A stretch of DNA of 19,817 bases from Pseudomonadota bacterium (GCA_023430625.1 JAEZAA010000293.1:1-19817), one strand, 5' to 3'. Positions 7,436-13,986 are shown, numbered from the stretch's first letter. The notes: generated by a model not told the origin, from the letters alone. Translations and numbers: made by a program.

Positions 7436-7741
7436 TCAATCATGAGCCGCCTCCGACAGAATCTCTAGGAATCTCTCGCTTGCTCGATACTTGGTACGCA
7501 TCTGCTGAAGATCCTGCTCGATCTGATCACACTTGAGCTCACTCAGGCGCTCGGCAACCTGCTGGTCTCGCCCGTCACCTGTGCCATTAACCTCGCCCCA
7601 AAAGTGCTGACAGGCCAGACTACGCTCAGCAACCTCCTGTGCGTCCGATGGTAAATCCGGGAAGCCATCAACCATGCGATCTCTGGCGCTCGCAGGCGTG
7701 GCAAGAACAAGAACAGCGAAGGAAATAGCAAGAATTTTCAT
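7436..7741 (-). CDS. Secreted small hypothetical protein
   Basis: The 101-residue protein has a Sec-type signal peptide (M-K-I-L-A-I-S-F-A-V-L-V-L-A-T-P-A-S-A, cleavage probably after Ala19). The mature part is helical and charged. It has a two-cysteine pattern: A-C-Q-H-F-W-G-E-V-N-G-T-G-D-G-R-D near residue 43 and L-K-C-D near residue 71. Proteins with this cysteine pattern recur as uncharacterised small periplasmic proteins in gammaproteobacteria, but no function is known to me. The ATG lies 5 bases after the attC at 7747, so translation signals are partly within the site. Confidence 0.7.
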   Translation of the reverse strand: MKILAISFAVLVLATPASARDRMVDGFPDLPSDAQEVAERSLACQHFWGEVNGTGDGRDQQVAERLSELKCDQIEQDLQQMRTKYRASERFLEILSEAAHD

Positions 7742-7746
7742 GAGTA

Positions 7747-7807
7747 GCCTAATGACGCCAACAGTGGCCGAGCGAAGCGGTGTCGGCCTGATTGTGAATG
7801 GTTAGGT
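7747..7807 (-). repeat. Integron attC recombination site
   Basis: The site runs from GCCTAATGACGCC at 7747 (a slightly mutated core) to GTTAGGT at 7801-7807, which fits the GTTRRRY core. The interior holds the stem GGCCGA/TCGGCC. Its length of 61 bases is typical. On the minus strand it starts ACCTAACCATTCAC and ends GGCGTCATTAGGC. Confidence 0.75.
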
Positions 7808-7816
7808 TTCCTGTGT

Positions 7817-7869
7817 GAAACTGGGACAGATCTATTTTCAAAGCCAAAAGTAAATCTGCCCCAGTTTTC
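7817..7869. repeat. REP/REPIN-like imperfect inverted repeat beside attC
   Basis: Two arms of about 20 bases face each other. The left arm begins GAAACTGGGACAGATC (7817) and the right arm is its near reverse complement, ending CTGCCCCAGTTTTC (7869). Motifs of the type CTGGGGACAGATCTATTT are familiar as dispersed palindromes near Y1 (RAYT) transposases in gammaproteobacteria. None is visible here. The element lies between the attC at 7747-7807 and the half site at 7897-7903. Confidence 0.65.
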
Positions 7870-7896
7870 GCGTTGGCCGTCGCCGAGCCTGTACAT

Positions 7897-7903
7897 GTTA
7901 TGC
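7897..7903 (-). repeat. Half attC core site (R'') at the end of the VOC cassette
   Basis: GTTATGC (GCATAAC on the minus strand) contains the stop codon of the VOC gene. It is the exact reverse complement of the GCATAAC core at the 5' end of the same cassette (8273-8279). The other half of this attC is missing, apparently disrupted at the REPIN-like repeat to the left. Confidence 0.65.
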
Positions 7904-8257
7904 CTTTGACTCTGACCAGACGGCATACTCGTTACCATTTGGGTCAGTAAAGTGAAAACGGCGACCGCCAGGAAACGAGAAAATGTTCTGAACGATTTGT
8001 CCGCCCGCCGACGTTACTGTCTCGAGAGTGGCTTCCAGGTCGGTGCTATAAAGGACGACCAGTACACTTCCATTGCGTGTCGTGGCCACACGGTCGGACT
8101 TGAAGAACCCGCCATCCAGCCCGGCGTTTTCAATGGCTACATAATCAGGGCCGTAGTCGACAAATGACCATCCAAAAGCATCAGCGAAGAACCGTTTGGT
8201 TGCTGCAAGGTCTCGTGAGGGCATTTCGATGTAGTTGATTTTTCCCGTCTCTTTCAC
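7898..8257 (-). CDS. VOC-fold protein encoded by an integron cassette
   Basis: The 119-residue protein starts at a GTG at 8257, chosen because AAGGAGG lies 6 bases upstream. A longer frame to 8281 would begin inside the attC core. It has the VOC pattern I-N-Y-I-E-M-P-S-R-D-L-A-A-T-K-R-F-F at the start, a central V-L-V-V-L-Y-S-T-D-L-E strand-helix, and F-H-F-T-D-P-N-G-N-E-Y-A-V-W at the end. It belongs to the predicted-enzyme-related-to-lactoylglutathione-lyase type, substrate unknown. Its stop lies inside GTTATGC (7897-7903), and GTTATGC recurs just before its ribosome site, so the cassette boundaries are well defined. Confidence 0.85.
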   Translation of the reverse strand: MKETGKINYIEMPSRDLAATKRFFADAFGWSFVDYGPDYVAIENAGLDGGFFKSDRVATTRNGSVLVVLYSTDLEATLETVTSAGGQIVQNIFSFPGGRRFHFTDPNGNEYAVWSESKA

Positions 8258-8272
8258 GGTTTCCTCCTTGAT

Positions 8273-8344
8273 GCATAACACAGAGTTAAATGTCTGCCTG
8301 CCACGGCAGTAGAAAAAGTCTGGGACCTGATGCTCTTGTTGCTA
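8273..8344 (-). repeat. Degenerate integron attC site
   Basis: GCATAACACAGAG (8273-8285) on the left is a good core. The right end, CTCTTGTTGCTA (8333-8344), is a mutated partner that still pairs with it. An inner stem CTGCC/GGCAG lies between. The site separates the DUF1697 gene from the VOC gene. Confidence 0.55.
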
Positions 8345-8350
8345 CCCAAT

Positions 8351-8866
8351 CTATGCCATAGAACACTTTCGAACCGTCTCCAGCGTCCGCGTCGTGATCT
8401 CCTTGCCGAAGGTTCGTTCTAGCAAGTACATAAATTTTGCGCCTTTCTCATTGGGCACATAGGCAGAGAAAACCTCGGTTCCCTCAAGCCGAAGGATGGA
8501 CGCTTGGTCCTGCTCTATTGGAAGCCTGAGCTGCCCGTCGTATGGCCGGCGCAAGAAGGTAATGATTGGCTTTGACCCTGCGGGCAACTGGAATGCGCTG
8601 AAAGGCGACGGCTCAATCAGCGATTGAAGAAATATTGAGGGTCGAACAAAGGTCTGGAATACCTTGCCAAGGTGCTTTTCCATGGCTTCTTCTGCCGTCT
8701 TTTCCAAAGCGGGCAGGCTCTCCGGATTGGCGGAAAATGCCACGTTGCCACTGGACAGAAGAGTCTTCACATCCGTGAAACCAGCGGCCTCGAAGCAGCG
8801 CTTGAGCTCCGGCATTTTGCAGTTCATGGGGCTGACGCCGCGAAGAAAAGCCACATAACGATCCAT
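8351..8866 (-). CDS. DUF1697 family protein
   Basis: The 171-residue protein shows the family hallmarks. It opens Y-V-A-F-L-R-G-V-S-P-M-N-C-K-M-P-E-L. Next comes the helix-strand F-E-A-A-G-F-T-D-V-K-T-L-L-S-S-G-N-V-A-F. It ends with E-I-T-T-R-T-L-E-T-V-R-K (usually T-R-N/T-W-N-T-V). Family members are about 180 residues, uncharacterised and common as accessory genes, including on integrons. A TTGGAG site lies 5 bases before the ATG at 8866. A degenerate attC follows it. Upstream lies a long fold-back instead of a canonical attC. Confidence 0.85.
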   Translation of the reverse strand: MDRYVAFLRGVSPMNCKMPELKRCFEAAGFTDVKTLLSSGNVAFSANPESLPALEKTAEEAMEKHLGKVFQTFVRPSIFLQSLIEPSPFSAFQLPAGSKPIITFLRRPYDGQLRLPIEQDQASILRLEGTEVFSAYVPNEKGAKFMYLLERTFGKEITTRTLETVRKCSMA

Positions 8867-8885
8867 AAATGCTCCAATAAGGCCT

Positions 8886-8987
8886 GGCGCCTCGTTAGCT
8901 GATGACTCATCTCCGAGTCAGCGAGCGCCTCGCTCTTGCCCTTTGCGCTCAACGCCCTATGAGTCCGCGAGTGCAGCTAACGACGCC
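8886..8987. repeat. Long fold-back element replacing an expected attC
   Basis: Perfect 9-base outer arms CGTTAGCTG (8893-8901) and CAGCTAACG (8974-8982) extend outward as GGCGCCT/ACGCC with a bulge. A second perfect stem GACTCAT/ATGAGTC (8904-8910, 8959-8965) and a small GAGCG/CGCTC stem lie within. The two-box fold resembles an attC, but the terminal core motifs are in the opposite order (GTT first, AAC last). The stop codon of the next gene lies in the right arm. Confidence 0.6.
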
Positions 8988-9549
8988 TCCTTATAAGTAT
9001 GCTCGCTGCGCGACCTGCCTTCTGAGACAGATCGCGCAAGAAATCGGCGTCTTCTCCTCTGAAAAACGTGGCTTCAAGCATCGCAAGTCCAATCCCGGTT
9101 GGAATTAGCGACATGAAGATCAGAATGCAGTTGATGAACCAGTTGCCGGTGGCGTACCAGCCAGCAAGCCAGAACCAGAGCGGGGACAGGAGCAGGGCAA
9201 GCCCGCAAGCGGCCCCGAAGGAGGGCAAAAGCCTCGCGATCAATATGAGGATGATGGCACTGCCAAGGATGGCGAGGTCGTACTGCTCGAAGGCCAGGGC
9301 GCCTAACAGCATCCCCAGCGCTGAGGTGACGATGTGACGAGCGCGAATACCTGAGCTTGGCTCCGTGGTGGTCACCGCCCCAGTCGCTTCGGTATCGCCT
9401 GCGCCTGGCAAGCCCTCGCGCGCTTGCAATTCCGCATGCGCGAGCGTTTTCGCCATCGGCGTCATCTGGGGATCTTGGGCTTGGACAGCCAACTTGTCAC
9501 TGTCCATGTTCGCGAACAGTCGCCTGAGGCGCTCTTCTTTCTTATCCAT
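8977..9549 (-). CDS. Hypothetical multi-pass membrane protein in a cassette
   Basis: The 190-residue protein has a soluble, charged N-terminus of about 70 residues. Three to four hydrophobic segments follow (about 73-90, 92-110, 113-132, 136-160), then a basic C-terminus (R-A-A-S-I-L-I-R-R-R-R). The family is not recognised. The start at ATG 9549 has no strong ribosome site. A 61-base leader separates it from the attC at 9611-9670. Its stop codon is inside the right arm of the fold-back at 8886-8987. Confidence 0.65.
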   Translation of the reverse strand: MDKKEERLRRLFANMDSDKLAVQAQDPQMTPMAKTLAHAELQAREGLPGAGDTEATGAVTTTEPSSGIRARHIVTSALGMLLGALAFEQYDLAILGSAIILILIARLLPSFGAACGLALLLSPLWFWLAGWYATGNWFINCILIFMSLIPTGIGLAMLEATFFRGEDADFLRDLSQKAGRAASILIRRRR

Positions 9550-9610
9550 CGCTCGGAACCCGATTTTGGTTGGCTGAGCAGTAATAGAAGTTAACTAGGG
9601 CGGGGTTACT

Positions 9611-9670
9611 GCCTAACGCCAAAGCGCACCGGCGCACTTTAGTGCGTCCGCGTGGCGCGAATTGTTAGGC
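9611..9670 (-). repeat. Integron attC recombination site
   Basis: A textbook 60-base attC. GCCTAACGCC (9611) and GTTAGGC (9664-9670) are the paired cores. On the minus strand it reads GCCTAACAATTCGCGCC at the start and GGCGTTAGGC at the end, around a GCGCAC/GTGCGT inner stem. The stop codon of the DUF4304-like gene lies in the core. Confidence 0.92.
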
Positions 9671-10366
9671 AAAACTCAATTCTTTGATTGTGCGCCTCAC
9701 GATTTCGAGGCGCTCCAATTCATCGCGCTCCGGTTTTTCGATGCGGGAATACTTCTCGCGCTCGTGCACTACATTTCCCTCCCTCGTGATAAAGACAGGA
9801 ACCGCCATGAGCCTCTCTGCCTCCCGAAGCCATGCCAGAGCTTCAGCTTTCTTGCCTGCCTTCAAGAGAAGGAATCCGTAGTTGGCAGCGCCAAGCTGGT
9901 GCCCCCACTCGTGACATCCGAGGCGATCTTTGTCCAGGTTGGTGGTTTCGAAGTAAAGGTCGCAAATTTTCTCTAATTTGAGATCTTTAAGCCAAGGGAC
10001 GGCTTCACGTTTGTATTCTTCTAAAGCGTATGCTGCGCTTTCTTCTATTTCGGCTTTTGTTTTGCAGGGGAAAGCGCCGTTTCCTTTATACGAAAGCCGG
10101 CGACCAAGGATCCATCCAGCATCCTTGAGTTCCTGTTTTACACCGGGCCACCGATCTGGGATGCATACGCCGTAATTAATATAAAAAAATGGATTTCCAT
10201 AGGATGAAGCTTGGAGGTTGAATGTTTCATACCACTCACCCCGATCTTTCATGTAGACAGTGGCTGTGATTTGTTCATATCCCAGCGACTCTGCCATCGG
10301 ACGAAATCTTGATTTCGCAGCAGAAGAAAAGCTGCTGTAGTCTTTAGTCTTCTCTGTGGATTCCAT
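9665..10366 (-). CDS. DUF4304-like protein in an integron cassette
   Basis: The 233-residue protein has an N-terminal domain resembling DUF4304: F-S-S-A-A-K-S-R-F-R-P-M-A-E-S-L-G-Y, then T-F-N-L-Q-A-S-S-Y-G-N-P-F-F-Y-I-N-Y-G-V. A helical C-terminal part with TPR-like character (Y-G-F-L-L-L-K-A-G-K-K-A-E-A-L-A-W-L) and a charged tail follow. No catalytic residues are evident, and the role is unknown. The ATG at 10366 lies 6 bases after the attC core at 10373-10379. Its TAA stop is inside the next core. The two cores are exact reverse complements, so the cassette looks intact. Confidence 0.75.
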   Translation of the reverse strand: MESTEKTKDYSSFSSAAKSRFRPMAESLGYEQITATVYMKDRGEWYETFNLQASSYGNPFFYINYGVCIPDRWPGVKQELKDAGWILGRRLSYKGNGAFPCKTKAEIEESAAYALEEYKREAVPWLKDLKLEKICDLYFETTNLDKDRLGCHEWGHQLGAANYGFLLLKAGKKAEALAWLREAERLMAVPVFITREGNVVHEREKYSRIEKPERDELERLEIVRRTIKELSFA

Positions 10367-10372
10367 GCTCTT

Positions 10373-10430
10373 GCCTAACGCTCAAATAAACCGCGCAGCT
10401 TGCTGCGTCGGTTTGATTTTTTGGTTAGGA
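10373..10430 (-). repeat. Integron attC recombination site
   Basis: A classic 58-base attC with cores GCCTAAC (10373-10379) and GTTAGGA (10424-10430). On the minus strand, TCAAACCGACGCAGC and the facing TGCGCGGTTTATTTGA form the L boxes and stem around an AAGC loop. Confidence 0.93.
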
Positions 10431-11147
10431 CGCGAACACGAACGACGCAAATTCATCCAGCACTTTTTCAAGCTTCACTCCAGTGTCTGCTGCATCGGCC
10501 AATCTTACCAAAATACTGAATCCTGGCTCTCCGCTCCTTATCTCCGCCACACCAATAACCACATCATCAGAGGTCTTATCCATGGCTCGAACGTCATAAC
10601 TAACAGATTCTCCATCGTAATCTAGCCCAAGGCTTAGAAACTTGCTGAAGCTGCCTTTCTCAGAGAGGTACTTAACATCGCTTATATAAAAGGTATCGCC
10701 GAATGGATGTAACTTCGCCTGGCTAGCTGAAACAAATAGCCAAGCTAAATCTAGGGCATCCTCAATCTCTTGAGGCGTCGGGCGCTTGTATTCGTGCTCA
10801 AGCATGTTCCTAGCAGCAGAAACACGCTTCAAAATTCTAGGAGCTACAAAACCTAATTCAGTAAGGACATCTAATTTTTTCGGTATGTTCCAACGAAATG
10901 ACTTATATCCGAAAGTCAGTAACGCCTGATCCATTTGGCTCACGATTGCACGCTTCGCGTTAGTAAGGCAGTTTATTTCGGCGCTTCTTTCGCCTCGCTC
11001 AAAATCTTCTTCGGCTTGCAAAAGAAAATCGTAAGGCTCTATTTCCATGGGGGCCGCACCATGCGCGCCACCAACGGATCGAACAATAAGCCCATCTCGT
11101 GTGATGTCTAAAAGCTCAAGAAGCTTTTCGATGAGTGGGTTTTGCAT
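10425..11147 (-). CDS. Cassette-encoded protein with a HEPN-like RNxxxH motif
   Basis: The 240-residue protein has a largely helical middle (about 42-145). It contains R-N-M-L-E-H at residues 113-118, matching the R-(N/D)-x-x-x-H signature of HEPN RNases and placed, as in HEPN folds, at the start of a helix after a long helix. The C-terminal part (about 150-240) is beta-rich with no recognisable motif. HEPN proteins act in toxin-antitoxin, abortive infection and RNA-processing systems, and also as non-catalytic scaffolds. No MNT-type partner lies next to it. An AAGGAA site precedes the ATG at 11147, and attC cores flank the gene exactly (GTTAGGA at both ends). Confidence 0.7.
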   Translation of the reverse strand: MQNPLIEKLLELLDITRDGLIVRSVGGAHGAAPMEIEPYDFLLQAEEDFERGERSAEINCLTNAKRAIVSQMDQALLTFGYKSFRWNIPKKLDVLTELGFVAPRILKRVSAARNMLEHEYKRPTPQEIEDALDLAWLFVSASQAKLHPFGDTFYISDVKYLSEKGSFSKFLSLGLDYDGESVSYDVRAMDKTSDDVVIGVAEIRSGEPGFSILVRLADAADTGVKLEKVLDEFASFVFAS

Positions 11148-11160
11148 GGTTTCCTTATCG

Positions 11161-11247
11161 TCCTAACGCCAATAATAAGCGGCGCCCAACTAGGGCGTCC
11201 GGTGGACGGCCGTCAGGCCGGGAATGGACTTGATTGGTTGGTTATAC
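11161..11247 (-). repeat. Integron attC recombination site
   Basis: An 87-base attC with cores TCCTAAC (11161-11167) and GTTATAC (11241-11247). The interior folds through GGCGCCC/GGGCGTC and GGCC stems. On the minus strand it begins GTATAACCAACCAATCAAG and ends ATTATTGGCGTTAGGA. Confidence 0.9.
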
Positions 11248-11248
11248 G

Positions 11249-11800
11249 TTACTTTTGGCTGCCCCATTCCTTGTGCCAGTATGAGGCTATCTCAGAAGTT
11301 ACTTTCACTATTTTTTCTTGTGCTTGATTGCTGGGCCACAGCTGGATCAAGTGCTTTTGCCCTTCAACCGGCGCATCCCAATCACTATCTTCGTCATAGT
11401 CACGGCCCATACCTAAAATGCTATAACGAACAACGTAATCTCCTTCAGGGATGTCGAGAGGGTAAGTTTCTCCACCACCCCACTCACACACCGCAACTTC
11501 GCTGCTTCCACGGCTAAATGCGACCTCAACAATTTCGTCATAAGTTTGATCAAGCATTGGCTCAGACTTACTTAACTCTACACTGATTGCAGCAACACCT
11601 GCTTGAGGGCCAACAACGAATAATATTTTTCCCGTTTGAGCTGCGCCACAAATGCCATTTTGTTGGTTTTCAAACGCCCCATCAGGATCAAGATAATCTT
11701 CTTCGTCATCTTCCTCTGGTTCCGGAATATCAATATAGAATTGCCCATATTCAATCCCAATATTGCCCGAGAAAAGAGATTTAACTTCCTGATCTGTCAT
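11249..11800 (-). CDS. Acidic hypothetical protein in the first cassette
   Basis: The 183-residue protein is acidic and mostly beta-strand in character. A run of about 15 Asp/Glu-rich residues lies near positions 26-40. A W-G-G-G-E-T segment is followed by G-D-Y-V-V-R-Y-S-I-L-G-M-G, and an L-I-Q-L-W-P-S motif precedes a C-terminal helix. The layout recalls small immunity or antirestriction-like proteins, but I cannot name the family. An AGGAG site lies before the ATG at 11800. It is the cassette nearest the presumed array entry end. Its 5' core (GTTATAC) and 3' core (GTATAAC) are exact reverse complements. Confidence 0.65.
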   Translation of the reverse strand: MTDQEVKSLFSGNIGIEYGQFYIDIPEPEEDDEEDYLDPDGAFENQQNGICGAAQTGKILFVVGPQAGVAAISVELSKSEPMLDQTYDEIVEVAFSRGSSEVAVCEWGGGETYPLDIPEGDYVVRYSILGMGRDYDEDSDWDAPVEGQKHLIQLWPSNQAQEKIVKVTSEIASYWHKEWGSQK

Positions 11801-11815
11801 GCTTTCTCCTTTTAC

Positions 11816-11834
11816 GTATAACAGTTAGTTATAC
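11816..11834 (-). other. Paired core sites at the array boundary (attI-like simple site or collapsed attC)
   Basis: GTATAAC and GTTATAC are perfect reverse complements separated by only 5 bases (AGTTA). Two inversely oriented 7-base core elements a few bases apart is the arrangement of an attI simple site. The element is at the upstream end of the first cassette, where attI belongs. A full attC would be 55 bases or more, so a collapsed attC is the alternative. Confidence 0.45.
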
Positions 11835-11848
11835 GACCTTCGGTCGTC
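11832..11848. repeat. Short perfect hairpin next to the boundary site
   Basis: ACGACC-TTC-GGTCGT forms a 6-base-pair stem immediately outside the boundary core site. No T-run follows. Confidence 0.4.
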
Positions 11849-12169
11849 TATCACCTTGTCGTATATTTTCTGGAATTGAATCACGAACGATCCTGTCCAT
11901 CCATTAACTGGTGCCGCTTTTGCCGCTAGCACCTACTCACGTGCCAGAAAATTTTGCGCCATTGTTTCGTTTATCACGCTTCTTATATTGTCGCCTATCT
12001 ACTCACGCCAGTAGGTGTAAATTAATATAAGTATCTGAAACTAAAAGACTAAGTGGCAGTCATTTGGTTGGCCGCCGGCAGATATACGAACTTCCGTCGC
12101 TGATCTAAAGCCCCTGTGCCCAAAGCACACACCCGCTCCACCCAAACAAAGCCCCCCCACCAAAGCATT

Positions 12170-12187
12170 CGTGACAGATGTCTCACG
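12170..12187. promoter_or_regulatory. Dyad upstream of the hydrolase gene
   Basis: CGTGACAGATGTCTCACG matches its reverse complement at 14 of 18 positions. A partial copy, TGTCACGTTT, recurs at 12209-12218. It lies about 110 bases before the start codon and could be a regulator site. The regulator is unknown. Confidence 0.35.
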
Positions 12188-12223
12188 TTTTTATGAATCA
12201 TCATGTAATGTCACGTTTCCGCT

Positions 12224-12237
12224 GGTACAGTTGTACC
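12224..12237. promoter_or_regulatory. Perfect short palindrome upstream of the hydrolase gene
   Basis: GGTACA and TGTACC are perfect arms around a GT centre, 58 bases before the start codon. The position suits an operator near the transcription start. No strong -35/-10 pair is clear. Confidence 0.35.
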
Positions 12238-12294
12238 CCGAAGGTCTCCAGCAGGAGACAGGCGTCACCCGAACAATAACGAAAAGGCCATCCC

Positions 12295-13965
12295 ATGAAG
12301 CTGTCATCCCTGTACCGCGCGTGCACGTTGGGTGCTGCGCTGCTGTTCGGCGCGAACACCACCGCTCAGGCGGATCTCGTGACTTCCTCCGCGTTTTTCC
12401 CGGCCCTGTCTCTGGTGGGCGGTATCCTGAACCAGCCCCTGTTTCCCAAGTCCGATGCCTACACCACCAACGATGACGTGGTCATCTATGCCTCGGACGG
12501 GGTGAATCTGGAAGCCAACATCTTCGTGCCCACGGCGGGCAAAGGGCCGTTCCCGGCGGTGATTTTCGTCAACAGCTGGTGCTTGAACGAGTATGAGTAC
12601 CTGACGGTCGCAGCCCGCTTGGCCAAGCATGGCTATGTGGTGCTGAGCTACAGCTCGCGCGGTTGGGGTGAGTCCGGTGGTCTGGTGGATACGGCCGGGC
12701 CGAAGGACATGGACGATTTCAGTCGGGTGGTCGATTGGCTGATCGCCAACGCGCCGGTTGATCCGGAGCGCATCGGTGCGGCCGGTATTTCCTATGGCGC
12801 GGGCATCAGCCTGTTGGGCGCGGCCCATGATCCCCGCGTGAAGGCGGTGGCCGCCATGAGCGGTTGGGGTAGTCTGGTGGAGGCGCTGTACGCGCAGCAA
12901 ACGCCCCGTTTGCTGTGGGGCGAGATCCTGACGCTGACCGGCGAGCTGCTGGGCCGTCCGAGCCCGGAGATCGGTGAGTTGTGGGAAAACGTGCGGACTC
13001 ACAGCAATGTGGAATCCACCATTGCCTGGGCCAGCATCCGTTCACCGCTGACCTATGTGGATCAGCTCAATGCCAACGGCACCGCCGTGTACCAGACCAA
13101 CAGCTACGGCGATAACCTGTTCCAGCCCAACAGCCCGCTGGAACTGCACCGCCGCCTGACCGGGCCCAAGCATTTCGATCTGCAGGCCGGCACCCATGCC
13201 AGCGCGGAAATCGGCGGCATGCTGGGTGATCTGAACACCCGCATCTGGAACAACGTGGAGCGCTGGTTCGACAGCCACCTCAAGGGCATCGAAACCCCCA
13301 TCGACACCATGGCGCCGGTGCAGATGAAGGTGATGATGACCGACCGCTACGAAGGCTTCTCCGAGTTTCCGGTTCCGGAAGCGCAAACCCGTCGCTGGTA
13401 TCTGCACCCCCGCAGCCTCCTGCGTCCGGGCGCGCTGGATGACACCCCCTGGCAGAGCCGCAAGGGCACCGAGCTGACCATCAGCTCCTGGGCCGACACC
13501 ATGGCGGACACCGGCTTCCCGCTGCTGGGTCAGATTCTGGAGCAGGTGCACGTTCCGGTGACGGCATCGATTCCGCTGTTGGGCGCGGATCGCAGCGTCT
13601 GGTTCCAGACCGAGCGCCTGAGCAACAAGCTGGCGATTCGCGGCAACGCCAAGGTGCGCCTGCAGGTGACGCCGCGCAACGATCGCGCGCAGCTGGTGGC
13701 CTATCTGTACGACATGGACTGGAAAGGCACCGGCCGTTTGATCACCCACGCCCCCATCACCTTGCCGAGCACCAAGGCGGGCAAAACCCAGCAGCTCGAT
13801 ATCGAGATGGTGACGGCGGCCTATGACGTGCCCAAGGGCAACCGTCTGGTGCTGGTGGTGGATACCCGCGACCTGCTGTACAAGCGGCCCGAGGGTGGCA
13901 CCTTCAAGGTGGATGTGGAGTTCGCCAACAACCTGGTCTCCAGCCTGGAAGTGCCTGCGCTGTAA
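12295..13965 (+). CDS. Secreted alpha/beta hydrolase of the CocE/NonD (X-Pro dipeptidyl-peptidase S15) type
   Basis: The 556-residue protein begins with a Sec signal peptide, probably cleaved after A-Q-A near residue 26. The catalytic domain has the strand V-I-F-V-N-S-W-C, the S-R-G-W-G-E-S-G-G loop, and the nucleophile elbow G-I-S-Y-G with Ser166. Asp273 (S-Y-G-D-N) and His301 (G-T-H-A-S) complete the likely triad. Their 28-residue spacing matches that of cocaine esterase CocE. The C-terminal part (about 360-556) is a jelly-roll-like domain of the X-Pro dipeptidyl-peptidase type. It probably acts in the periplasm or outside the cell on an ester or amide, with substrate unknown. AAAAGG precedes the ATG. 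GC content is higher than in the cassette region, and a strong terminator follows. Confidence 0.85.
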   Translation: MKLSSLYRACTLGAALLFGANTTAQADLVTSSAFFPALSLVGGILNQPLFPKSDAYTTNDDVVIYASDGVNLEANIFVPTAGKGPFPAVIFVNSWCLNEYEYLTVAARLAKHGYVVLSYSSRGWGESGGLVDTAGPKDMDDFSRVVDWLIANAPVDPERIGAAGISYGAGISLLGAAHDPRVKAVAAMSGWGSLVEALYAQQTPRLLWGEILTLTGELLGRPSPEIGELWENVRTHSNVESTIAWASIRSPLTYVDQLNANGTAVYQTNSYGDNLFQPNSPLELHRRLTGPKHFDLQAGTHASAEIGGMLGDLNTRIWNNVERWFDSHLKGIETPIDTMAPVQMKVMMTDRYEGFSEFPVPEAQTRRWYLHPRSLLRPGALDDTPWQSRKGTELTISSWADTMADTGFPLLGQILEQVHVPVTASIPLLGADRSVWFQTERLSNKLAIRGNAKVRLQVTPRNDRAQLVAYLYDMDWKGTGRLITHAPITLPSTKAGKTQQLDIEMVTAAYDVPKGNRLVLVVDTRDLLYKRPEGGTFKVDVEFANNLVSSLEVPAL

Positions 13966-13986
13966 TCGGCAGCACTCGAAGGTTTC

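Larger units (their letters stand above)
11835..12294. other. Gene-less region between the cassette array and the hydrolase gene
   Basis: These 460 bases hold no convincing gene and no recognisable integron-integrase fragment. They contain a repeated element, CTACTCACGTGCCAG (11933-11947) and CTACTCACGCCAG (11999-12011). They also contain an inverted pair CACCTACT/AGTAGGTG (11930-11937, 12010-12017) and the dyads listed separately. A promoter reading into the cassettes may lie here but is not clear. Confidence 0.5.

Noticed and set aside
8258..8281. Longer start for the VOC gene at 8281 (GTG)
   Set aside because: It would begin inside the attC core; the GTG at 8257 follows a strong AAGGAGG.
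11835..12294. Integron integrase or its fragment beside the array
   Set aside because: Reading both strands gave no stretch resembling a tyrosine recombinase, and stops are frequent in all frames.
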